From Cyanobacteria bacterium HKST-UBA02 (GTDB lineage Bacteria; Cyanobacteriota; Vampirovibrionia; Obscuribacterales; Obscuribacteraceae): 6,149 nt of DNA. Numbering within the stretch: the first letter of the stretch is position 1; each line of letters begins with the position of its first letter. The translations under genes and the position numbers were made by a program. Positions 1 through 6,133 of this stretch are shown here, in pieces. The notes beneath the pieces were generated by a model. The model was not told the origin of the DNA. It was given only the letters and a program-made list of their open reading frames with translations, and did no database searches. The stretch spans positions 1 to 6,149 of the forward strand of contig JAGQHH010000150.1 in the NCBI GenBank assembly GCA_020431945.1, given 5' to 3'.

Positions 1-102
1 CTCCGGTGCCACCCGGCCTCTCAAAGAAAGAGAGCGGCGAAAAGCAACGGCATCGTCACCCTCGATTACTCTTATATTGATTGCTCTTATATCTGGTGTC
101 AT
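1..102 (-). CDS. hisD: Probable histidinol dehydrogenase, N-terminal fragment (cut by window start)
   Basis: An ORF opens with ATG at 102 and stays open for 34 codons to the window edge. It begins MTPDIRAINIRVIEGDD and ends SLRGRVAPE. Histidinol dehydrogenases begin with a poorly conserved stretch of this kind, followed by a segment of the type PEVEEAVRRI, so the fragment fits the HisD N-terminus but holds no catalytic motif. The main support is context: it follows the hisE part after 24 bases, in an operon where hisD is the only step otherwise missing. GAGGAG lies 8 bases upstream. HisD would oxidise histidinol, the product of the HAD domain, to histidine. The start is well supported; the identity is inferred. 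Confidence 0.55.
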   Translation of the reverse strand, partial: MTPDIRAINIRVIEGDDAVAFRRSLSLRGRVAPE

Positions 103-110
103 CGGATCAA

Positions 111-116
111 CTCCTC
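111..116 (-). promoter_or_regulatory. Ribosome binding site of the last gene (probable hisD)
   Basis: GAGGAG on the minus strand, 8 bases before the ATG at 102, in the 24-base gap after the tandem stops of the hisE part. It supports a separate gene start here rather than continuation of the fusion. Confidence 0.7.
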
Positions 117-126
117 GAGAATATTA

Positions 127-273
127 CTAGCCGTTGCGTCCGGCAAGCTCGCTGACGATCTCTTCCCATTCGATCCCTTCGCTTGCTGCAAGGACCGAGA
201 CGAAATAGAGCAGATCGGCAATCTCCCAGCGGAGATTGTCCCTGGACGAGAAGGAGACCACTTCATATGCTTC
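127..273 (-). pseudogene. hisE: Rest of HisE domain beyond the amber codon
   Basis: The 48 codons after the TAG, in the same frame as hisAI, are the remainder of phosphoribosyl-ATP pyrophosphatase, which hydrolyses phosphoribosyl-ATP to phosphoribosyl-AMP. The alpha-helical NTP-pyrophosphohydrolase ligands are intact: ExxE in EAYE (366-369 of the read-through numbering) and ExxD in EIAD (382-385), followed by LLYFVSVLAASEG and the usual end SELAGRNG. The piece ends with TAG at 127-129, immediately followed by TAA. It has no in-frame ATG. A GTG at 259-261 follows AGGAAG, but starting there would drop the ExxE motif, so independent translation to an active enzyme is unlikely. It is either newly broken, wrongly sequenced, or expressed by read-through. 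The absence of further damage favours something recent or functional. Confidence 0.75.
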
Positions 274-276
274 CTA
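274..276 (-). other. In-frame amber codon within the HisE domain
   Basis: TAG (plus strand cta) stands between KLRKKIM and EAYEVV. HisE proteins normally read K-x-x-E-E-x-x-E here, so the amber occupies the position of the first Glu, directly before the metal-binding ExxE. GAG to TAG is one base change. The frame stays open and HisE-like on both sides, so this is a substitution and not a frameshift. Confidence 0.85.
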
Positions 277-1368
277 CATGATTTTCTTACGGAGCTTGTC
301 TTTATTGGAAAGAAGCTCTCGGGTGAATGAGGGCTTGCCGCTTTCAGGCGAAGTCCTGGCTCTCTCTTTGACAAGCTCGAAAAGAGCCGGAAGATCGAAG
401 TCTCTCTTCGCACCGGCACCGAAACAAGAATAGCTTCCGCTGTGGCAAGCCGGTCCCGTCTGCTCCACGGTAAAAGTTATCGTATCGCGGTCGCAGTCAC
501 TACGACAGGAAAGAAGGGTCTGGACATTACCTGAGGTCTCGCCTTTGCGCCAGATCTCCTGCCGGGAGCGGCTGAAATAAATCCCCTTCCCTTCGGCAAG
601 AGCCAGGGCCAGGGATTCTCTCGAGCTGTATGCCACCATCAGGACATTGCCGAATCGGTCTTTGACGACAGTGGGGATAAGGCCGGCACTGTCGAAGACA
701 AGTCCATCGATGACAGCCTCGCTCAGGTCAAGTTTGCCAGTATAGAGCGCCATCCCGACCTGGACATCCACCCCCATGGCATCGAGGGTGACCGCCTCCT
801 GCGTATCCCGAACACCACCGGCGATGGTGAGGGGACGCTCCACGGCATCTCTGAGCTCGGCCACCGCCCTGGTATCGACTCCGGTGAGGGACCCTTCGCT
901 TTCCACGAAGGTGCTGAGAAAACCACTGCAATACGGGCTCAGCCGGCGTGCTCTTTCGATTACCGACTCACCGGTGGAGGTGGTCCAGGCGTTGTCCACG
1001 ACCTTATTGTCTATCTGATCAAGTGCCACCATCACACGCCCGGCAGGAAGCCTGCTGAGAAATTCGGGCTCGGCGGCGGTGCCGATGATCACCCGGCGGG
1101 CCCCGGCTTTGAGTACATCCCGAACGCTTTCCTCGTCTTTGAGCCCGCCACCGACCCGGACATCGGCATTCCGGCAGATCTCTCTGACCAGCTCGCGATT
1201 ATTGCCACGACCCATGGCCGCGTCCAGATCAATCACAGCCACCTCGCCATACCGGTTGAACTCCCGGGCAAGCTCCACCGGCGAGCGCTCGCTGGTGAGG
1301 ACATGCTCGCGACCGCGTCTCAATTGCACGGCTTTGCCATCCATGATGTCGATGCTCGGAATCAGCAT
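274..1368 (-). CDS. hisAI: HisA-HisI fusion, stopped by TAG inside a HisE domain
   Basis: By the standard code this is a 364-residue protein. Residues 1 to about 218 are a HisA barrel (ProFAR isomerase), with D8 in IPSIDIMDGKAV, D117 in VALDQ and T153 in STFVESEG matching the catalytic set of Thermotoga HisA. GMALYTGKL (205-213) is typical of the barrel end. Residues 220-325 are HisI (phosphoribosyl-AMP cyclohydrolase) with all metal ligands: D291, C292, D293 and D295 in SDCDRD, C308 in ACHSGS, and C315. From about 326 a HisE domain (phosphoribosyl-ATP pyrophosphatase) begins and is cut by TAG after KLRKKIM. ATG 1368 is chosen because it starts exactly at the HisA family N-terminus. The open frame extends upstream to 1497, but that is antisense-free overlap with hisF and not HisA-like. 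AAGGAG lies 13 bases upstream, rather far. If the amber is read, the product has 413 residues. Confidence 0.9.
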   Translation of the reverse strand: MLIPSIDIMDGKAVQLRRGREHVLTSERSPVELAREFNRYGEVAVIDLDAAMGRGNNRELVREICRNADVRVGGGLKDEESVRDVLKAGARRVIIGTAAEPEFLSRLPAGRVMVALDQIDNKVVDNAWTTSTGESVIERARRLSPYCSGFLSTFVESEGSLTGVDTRAVAELRDAVERPLTIAGGVRDTQEAVTLDAMGVDVQVGMALYTGKLDLSEAVIDGLVFDSAGLIPTVVKDRFGNVLMVAYSSRESLALALAEGKGIYFSRSRQEIWRKGETSGNVQTLLSCRSDCDRDTITFTVEQTGPACHSGSYSCFGAGAKRDFDLPALFELVKERARTSPESGKPSFTRELLSNKDKLRKKIM

Positions 1369-2165
1369 AGTCTTACCGGTACTCCTTCCCTGTTCAGGGC
1401 TTCTTTGATCTCGTCTACGGTACATATCGAATAGTGAAAAATACTGGCAGCAAGAGCAGCGTCGGCGCCGGCGTCTCTGAAAACCTCCACGAAACATTCG
1501 GCACCGGCGGCACCACCGGAGGCAATAACCGGCACCGGCAGGCTCGAGAAAGTCCGGGTCATCTCGATGTCGAACCCCGCCCGGCTGCCGTCACGGTCCC
1601 AGGAGGTGAGCATGATCTCCCCGGCGCCACGCTCCACGCACTCCCGTCCCCACATAAGAGCGTCAAGATCAAGGGCCTCGCGGCCTCCCTTTATAAGAAC
1701 CTGATATGGTGAGACCCATTCCCCGGTGAGATCCGGCTGCCTTCTGGCCCTGGCGTCAATAGCCACCACGCAGCACTGGGATCCGAAGGCGGTGGCGATC
1801 TCATTGATCAACTCGGGTCTTCTGACGGCAGCGGTATTGACCGAGACTTTATCGGCCCCGGCAGAAAGCAAGGCCTCGACATCTTCGATGGAGGATACGC
1901 CACCACCCACGGTCAGGGGGATGCTAAGCCTGCCTGCCACCCTTGCCACCAGATCGAGAGTGGTTTTCCGCTCTTCTGTAGTCGCGGTTATATCGAGGAA
2001 CATTATCTCGTCGGCACCGAGCTGTTCATAGAGAAGACTGAGCTCCACCGGGTCACCGGCGTCTCTGAGGTTCTGGAAATTGACACCTTTCACTGTCCTG
2101 CCCCCGGCTATGTCGAGACAGGCGATGATCCTCTTGCAGAGCCCTGTGGCGATGGTAGTGCTCAT
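1362..2165 (-). CDS. hisF: Imidazole glycerol phosphate synthase, cyclase subunit (HisF)
   Basis: A (beta/alpha)8 barrel that uses ammonia from HisH to turn PRFAR into imidazole-glycerol phosphate and AICAR. The 267 residues are full length. The two catalytic aspartates are D18 in IIACLDIAGGRTVKGV and D137 in VVAIDARA. Phosphate-binding loops are visible at GGGV (87-90) and ASGGAA (215-220). LTSWDRDGSRAGFD (186-199) is the usual family signature. D105 in GADKVSVN matches the interface aspartate that pairs with the HisH lysine in the Thermotoga complex, so the HisH-HisF gate looks conserved. The start overlaps the hisH stop (ATGA) and GAGGTG at 2171-2176 precedes it by 5 bases. The TGA lies inside the start region of the hisA fusion, with a 7-base overlap. 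Confidence 0.97.
   Translation of the reverse strand: MSTTIATGLCKRIIACLDIAGGRTVKGVNFQNLRDAGDPVELSLLYEQLGADEIMFLDITATTEERKTTLDLVARVAGRLSIPLTVGGGVSSIEDVEALLSAGADKVSVNTAAVRRPELINEIATAFGSQCCVVAIDARARRQPDLTGEWVSPYQVLIKGGREALDLDALMWGRECVERGAGEIMLTSWDRDGSRAGFDIEMTRTFSSLPVPVIASGGAAGAECFVEVFRDAGADAALAASIFHYSICTVDEIKEALNREGVPVRLC
1382..1387 (-). promoter_or_regulatory. Distant ribosome binding site of hisA fusion
   Basis: AAGGAG within the end of hisF, 13 bases before the ATG at 1368, longer than the 5-8 bases seen for the other genes. No closer in-frame start codon exists. Since the hisF stop lies 7 bases into the gene, re-initiation by ribosomes leaving hisF probably helps. Confidence 0.5.
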
Positions 2166-2809
2166 GATGCCACCTCGAGAACAAATTGATTGAGCCAGGA
2201 AGAAAGCAGGCTCATGCCGAATTCACCACTTTTTTCCGGGTGAAACTGAAAGGCGGTGACATTGTCTTTGAGCACCGCCGCGCAGAAGCTCCGGTAGTAT
2301 TGCCCGCGGTAGAGAACGATCTCTTTCTCAAAAGCTTTCTCAGGCTCGGCAACAAATGAATTGACGAAATAGACATAGCCGTCCGGATAGCTGTCCTGCA
2401 ATTCGGGTCTGGTGGATTCGACACGATTCCAGCCGATCTGGGGCACTTTGCCTTCGGTGAATCTTCGCACCTTGCCGGGCAGCAGACCAAGACCGGCTAT
2501 GCCGGGGGACTCCTCGCTTTCTTCGAAAAGAACTTGCAGACCGACACAGATACCCAGAAAGGGCACGCCGGATTTAACAAGCGACACAAGTCTGCTGTCC
2601 AGATCTCCCTGTCTGAGCCTGCTCATTACAGTACCGAAAGATCCGACCCCGGGCAGGATAATTGGACGGCTCCCATCCGGCTGGTTGTCCTTGTTCACTT
2701 TGTTATAGTTCACGCCGAGCCGCTCCAGAGCACGATAGACACTGCCTGTATTGCCGCCGGCGGCATCGATGATATCGACGGCAGGGGCGTATCCGGTATC
2801 AGTTCTCAT
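2162..2809 (-). CDS. hisH: Imidazole glycerol phosphate synthase, glutaminase subunit (HisH)
   Basis: Class I glutamine amidotransferase that releases ammonia from glutamine and channels it to HisF. It has 215 residues. The nucleophile is C88 in LGICVGLQ (85-92), and the triad is completed by H190 and E192 in FQFHPEKSG. The oxyanion-strand motif ILPGVGSFG (51-59) is present. K193, directly after HPE, matches the lysine that gates the HisH/HisF interface in the Thermotoga enzyme. The N-terminus is unusual: about ten extra residues come first, and the normally conserved DYGMGN after the first strand reads DAAGGN (15-20). AAGGAG at 2817-2822, 7 bases upstream, supports the ATG at 2809, inside the end of hisB. 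The TGA overlaps the hisF ATG, fitting equal synthesis of the two subunits. Confidence 0.95.
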   Translation of the reverse strand: MRTDTGYAPAVDIIDAAGGNTGSVYRALERLGVNYNKVNKDNQPDGSRPIILPGVGSFGTVMSRLRQGDLDSRLVSLVKSGVPFLGICVGLQVLFEESEESPGIAGLGLLPGKVRRFTEGKVPQIGWNRVESTRPELQDSYPDGYVYFVNSFVAEPEKAFEKEIVLYRGQYYRSFCAAVLKDNVTAFQFHPEKSGEFGMSLLSSWLNQFVLEVAS

Positions 2810-3410
2810 CGAGGACTCCTTTGGTGCTCACATACTGGTCGTCGCCGATCAGAGTCGAGGCTGAGCGCAGGGATCTGGCGAGCGCCTTGAAAGCAGCTTC
2901 CACGGCGTGGTGGTCGTTGTCTTTATAGAGACAGTTGATATGCAGGGTGGCTCTCATGCCGTCCACGAGCCCCTTGAAGAATTCCCGGAAAAGATTGGGA
3001 TCGAGAGTGCCGATGGGGAAATTGCCGAAACTCATATTGAAAACGAGATTGCGCCTGCCGCACAGGTCTATTGCCACCTGGACGAGAGTGCCGTCCATGG
3101 GATAGGAGAAGCAGCCTGCTCTTTCGATCCCCTTGAGGCTACCCAGCGCCTGGAAATAGGCGTCACCGAGAACGATACCGACATCCTCCACCAGGTGGTG
3201 GGGATCCACCTCCACATCGCCGCTGGCTTCCACTATCAGGCCAAAACGCCCGTGACAGGAGAGAGTATCCAGCATGTGATTGAAAAAAGGCACCGGGGTC
3301 TCGATGCTCCTTTTGCTGGCGTCATCGAGATCGACTTCGACAACGATACTGGTCTCGCGGGTGATGCGCTCGACCCTTGCCCGGCGTTGTCTGGTTTTCA
3401 ATGAATTCAT
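2799..3410 (-). CDS. hisB: Imidazoleglycerol-phosphate dehydratase (HisB, monofunctional)
   Basis: Dehydrates imidazole-glycerol phosphate to imidazole-acetol phosphate, the substrate of HisC encoded just upstream. At 203 residues it has the size of the stand-alone dehydratase, with no HolPase domain as found in the enterobacterial fusion. The manganese-binding motifs are intact: FFNHMLD (42-48) with H45, H53 in SCHG, DPHHLVED (69-76) with H71, H72 and E75, and DNDHHAVEAAFKALA (164-178) with H167, H168 and E171. The C-terminal STKGVL (195-200) is also typical. The ATG overlaps the hisC TGA in ATGA, with GGAG 7 bases upstream, which suggests translational coupling. The 3' end overlaps the hisH start by 11 bases. 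Confidence 0.97.
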   Translation of the reverse strand: MNSLKTRQRRARVERITRETSIVVEVDLDDASKRSIETPVPFFNHMLDTLSCHGRFGLIVEASGDVEVDPHHLVEDVGIVLGDAYFQALGSLKGIERAGCFSYPMDGTLVQVAIDLCGRRNLVFNMSFGNFPIGTLDPNLFREFFKGLVDGMRATLHINCLYKDNDHHAVEAAFKALARSLRSASTLIGDDQYVSTKGVLDEN

Positions 3411-5185
3411 TTCGTCTCTCCGTTCTGGCTTGTAGGAAGCATAAAAAGTCCGGCAAGAGCCTCGCCGGAGGGAAGCAAGACCTGGGCACCGGCATCGGTG
3501 AGAGCGGCGCCTGCGCCACTGCTGGAACTAAAACCGAAAGCAAAGAGCCCGGCAGCCCGAGCTGCCTGCATATCGTCCACAGAATTGCCGACATAGACTC
3601 CCTGGCGAGCGCCGCTGTCGGTGAGAGCCTTGAGAAGATAATCAGGGCTCGGTTTGGCTGCCAGACCGGGCACGTCGTCGAGACAGTAGACAGCTTCGAA
3701 GAGCTTATCCAGCCTTTCGCCCCAGACCGGCTCATACTCGGCCCGGGTGCGCCCGGTGACTATGTAGAGGGGATATTTGCGACGCAGTGAATTCAAAATC
3801 GCAGTATCGATCAACATGGTCTCGCGCTCGGCGGCGATGGATAGATAATACGCCACTCCTTCCCGGGCGATTTCAGCAAGGGGGATCTCGACATCCCGGC
3901 GACGAAGGAGCTCGGTGGCGGCCACCCAGTCGTCGTTGAAGCCACCCTCGAGGCGGAGGCTGTCGAGCTCGCTCTGCAAGAGCTCCCGGCCGCTATATCG
4001 GCTCACCAGATAAGCCACCGTCTCGTCGAAACTCTCTGTGGTATCGACCAGGGTGCCGTCGAGATCGAATAGAACCGCAAAGTCCCTGCCGAACTCTTCA
4101 AGGGTCTTCCGGTAGAGATCCATCTCGGCGGCTGTCCCCACCGATACACGGACATAGCCCCACATGGGATCTGGCTTGCTATCGGCAGAGCCGGCATAAC
4201 CAAAGACGCTATTGCTTCTATTGCGCAGAAGAATGTTCTTCTGCTTGAAAAACTCGCAAACTGACCCGGCTAGAAAACCAGCTCCCAGAAGACCGAAATT
4301 TGCCCGGGTCTCCCTCATGACATAGCCCTGCTCATTCGTGTCCCTGGTCATTTGTTCGCGAAGGGAGACAGTCTCCTGGACTCTTTCAACGACCGAGTCT
4401 TTCTTGGCAAGCAGGCGCAGGGCCGTGAAAACAGCAGCCGAATTGACGCTATAGGGAAGCTGTACCCGGCGGATATAACCGAGCAATTCCGGGTTGCCGG
4501 CAATGAGCCCGAGACGCAGACCGGCCATGCCCCAGGCTTTGGAGAAGGTTTTCAGAACCAATAGATTCTCGAAGGTTCCGATCAAGTCGATGACGCTCTC
4601 GCCGGCGAACTCTCCATAGGCCTCGTCGATCACAAATAGAGTCTCCGGGTAGTCACTGCACCAGGTCTTGATCTGCTCCCGGGTGAGCATGCTGCCGGTG
4701 GGATTGTCCGGCGTGGCAAATATGGCCAGGCGAGGCTTGCGGGCCAGGGCCCGGTCGAGACCTTCGATATCGAATTCGAGATCCGGCAACACATCCACCT
4801 GGTCGAGGATGGCACCGGCAAGCAACAGACAGTGCGGAATCATGACGAAACAAGGTTTTGAAACAAGCGCTGAGTCTACGCCGGGCTCGATAAAAGTATT
4901 GGCGGCAAGCGAAATGGCCTCGTCACTGCCATTGGTGAGCATCATAGACTCTCCAGGGATATCCAGAACCCGGGAAAGACACTCCATGAGCTCGCCATAT
5001 TCAGGATAAGCGCTCACCGAAGAAGCCGGAAGACCCTCCGGATAGGTACACTCGACCGGGCTGGTGGATTCGTTGAAATCCAGACGTATCGACCCGAGCC
5101 TGCCTTCAGCCGGGGCGCTGTATGCACTAACCGAAAGCACCGCCTTTTTGGGAAGGATTCCTCTGCTCTTCACGCTGCTTCTCAT
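3407..5185 (-). CDS. hisC: Histidinol-phosphate aminotransferase fused to a HAD hydrolase (probable histidinol-phosphate phosphatase)
   Basis: A 592-residue, two-domain cytoplasmic enzyme. Residues 1 to about 366 are a fold-type I PLP aminotransferase of the HisC family, converting imidazole-acetol phosphate plus glutamate to histidinol phosphate. Visible motifs are LDFNEST (35-41), NGSDEA (85-90), ATPDNPTGS (157-165), VIDEAYGEF (185-193) and the PLP lysine K216 in KTFSKAWGMAGLRLG, with R346 in YVRVSVGT. After almost no linker, residues 369-580 form a HAD hydrolase. It has nucleophile D374 and acid D376 in FDLDGTLVD, T477 in IVTGRT, K511 in AAKPSPDY, and D537/D538 in VGNSVDDM. The stretch GGFNDDW (414-420) in the cap recalls a HAD-IA subgroup. 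HisB here lacks a phosphatase domain, so dephosphorylation of histidinol phosphate by this HAD domain is a strong inference but not shown. GGAGAGG lies 8 bases before the ATG. The start overlaps the hisG stop and the TGA overlaps the hisB ATG. Confidence 0.93.
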   Translation of the reverse strand: MRSSVKSRGILPKKAVLSVSAYSAPAEGRLGSIRLDFNESTSPVECTYPEGLPASSVSAYPEYGELMECLSRVLDIPGESMMLTNGSDEAISLAANTFIEPGVDSALVSKPCFVMIPHCLLLAGAILDQVDVLPDLEFDIEGLDRALARKPRLAIFATPDNPTGSMLTREQIKTWCSDYPETLFVIDEAYGEFAGESVIDLIGTFENLLVLKTFSKAWGMAGLRLGLIAGNPELLGYIRRVQLPYSVNSAAVFTALRLLAKKDSVVERVQETVSLREQMTRDTNEQGYVMRETRANFGLLGAGFLAGSVCEFFKQKNILLRNRSNSVFGYAGSADSKPDPMWGYVRVSVGTAAEMDLYRKTLEEFGRDFAVLFDLDGTLVDTTESFDETVAYLVSRYSGRELLQSELDSLRLEGGFNDDWVAATELLRRRDVEIPLAEIAREGVAYYLSIAAERETMLIDTAILNSLRRKYPLYIVTGRTRAEYEPVWGERLDKLFEAVYCLDDVPGLAAKPSPDYLLKALTDSGARQGVYVGNSVDDMQAARAAGLFAFGFSSSSGAGAALTDAGAQVLLPSGEALAGLFMLPTSQNGETK

Positions 5186-6120
5186 ATGACTATCCTCTCC
5201 AGGCGGTATTCGAGTATGTCCCGGGCACCAAGGGCGACGAGCCTGGGCACCAGGGCCGGAACATCGGCTTTCGGCACCGCCACTTTCACCGCATAGCCCT
5301 GCTCGCCGTATAGCTGGCAGACAGTCGGTGCTTTCATACAGGGAAGATCTTTGACGATTCGCTCGAGATCGGCGGATGAGACGTTCATCTCGAGCAGCAC
5401 TTTTGCTCGCGCTCTCAGTGAGCTCTCCATGAGCATCACCATCTCGTCCAGTAAGCGTTTCTTGGCCGGATCCGCCAGAGCCTGACGGTTGCAGATGAAA
5501 CGGGTGGTGGAGCGCAGCAGCTCATCGACTATGACCAGGCGATTGGCCTGAAGGGTGGCACCGGTAGCGGTATTGTCCACGATCATGTCGGCATCTTCCG
5601 GTGGCAGGGCCTCGGTGGCGCCGAATGTCTGAAGATAGATCCCCTCGATACCTGACTGCTCTATATAGCTAGCTGTAAGCTCCCGGTATTCGGAAGCGAT
5701 CACTAGAGGTCGTCCGAGCTCGCGATAGCAATTGCCTTGAAAGCCGGCAAGATTCTCGGGCACAGCCGCCACTATCCTTACGGGATCGAAGCCCAGATCG
5801 AGCAGCTCCACCACATCGGCCCGGCGCTCTTGAATCCAGTCGTAACCGGAGAATCCGCAATCGTGCCGTCCCAGAGCCACCAGCTCGGGGATGTTCTGGG
5901 CTTTGAGCATCTTCGCCCGCACCCCGGGATTGTTTTCGGATGGTCGATAAGACCGCCCGGAGCGCGAGAAGTCGAGACCGATCCGGCCGAGAAGATCCAG
6001 GACCTTTTCCTGAATTCGCCCGGTAGGGATGACCATGCTCAGGAGCTTCGAATCCGTTGTAGAAACGGGTGAAGCTTCGAGCTCGATGTCCTTTTTAGAT
6101 GTTCTTATCCATATTGTCAT
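5182..6120 (-). CDS. hisG: ATP phosphoribosyltransferase, long form (HisG)
   Basis: Catalyses the first, committed step of histidine synthesis in the cytoplasm: ATP + PRPP to phosphoribosyl-ATP. The 312-residue protein has the HisG opening strand and helix at about residues 28-48 (MVIPTGRIQEKVLDLL), and the PRPP-binding loop at 178-193 (VDNTATGATLQAN). A C-terminal ACT-like regulatory domain runs from about 237 to 312, with the typical APTVCQLY and LGARDILEYRLERI stretches. That domain marks the long form, which is usually feedback-inhibited by histidine and does not need HisZ. Residues 1-27 extend beyond the usual N-terminus, but the ATG at 6120 is kept because AAGGA lies 8 bases upstream while Met29 has no comparable site. 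It is the first gene seen in the operon. Its TGA overlaps the hisC ATG (ATGA). The family call is firm; the exact start is less so. Confidence 0.96.
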   Translation of the reverse strand: MTIWIRTSKKDIELEASPVSTTDSKLLSMVIPTGRIQEKVLDLLGRIGLDFSRSGRSYRPSENNPGVRAKMLKAQNIPELVALGRHDCGFSGYDWIQERRADVVELLDLGFDPVRIVAAVPENLAGFQGNCYRELGRPLVIASEYRELTASYIEQSGIEGIYLQTFGATEALPPEDADMIVDNTATGATLQANRLVIVDELLRSTTRFICNRQALADPAKKRLLDEMVMLMESSLRARAKVLLEMNVSSADLERIVKDLPCMKAPTVCQLYGEQGYAVKVAVPKADVPALVPRLVALGARDILEYRLERIVI

Positions 6121-6128
6121 GAAGGTTT

Positions 6129-6133
6129 TCCTT
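6129..6133 (-). promoter_or_regulatory. Ribosome binding site of hisG
   Basis: AAGGA on the minus strand, 8 bases before the ATG at 6120. It decides the longer hisG start over Met29, which lacks such a site. The purines could pair with the CCTT just before the ATG through a 4-bp stem with an AAAA loop. That stem is too short to call a regulatory hairpin. Confidence 0.7.

Noticed and set aside
99..419. 106-codon minus-strand open frame across the HisE region in another frame
   Set aside because: It is Ser/Arg/Lys-rich shadow translation. The HisE motifs lie in the hisAI frame on both sides of the amber, so this frame is not a corrected HisE and no frameshift is needed.
1369..1497. Upstream extension of the hisA frame by 43 codons
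   Set aside because: It overlaps the end of hisF, is Arg/Cys-rich and not HisA-like. The ATG at 1368 matches the family start exactly.
1500..1545. Cluster of repeated GGCACCGG-like units
   Set aside because: Explained by the PVPVIASGGAAGAE codons of the HisF phosphate-binding loop. The units are not regular in spacing.
2907..3404. 165-codon open frame on the plus strand, antisense to hisB
   Set aside because: It lies wholly opposite a clear hisB with all motifs. Its His-rich, Val-rich composition mirrors the hisB codons, and it matches no family I know.
3377..3790. 137-codon plus-strand open frame opposite the HAD domain and hisC/hisB junction
   Set aside because: It is a shadow of the minus-strand coding sequence, with no ribosome binding site or recognisable domain.
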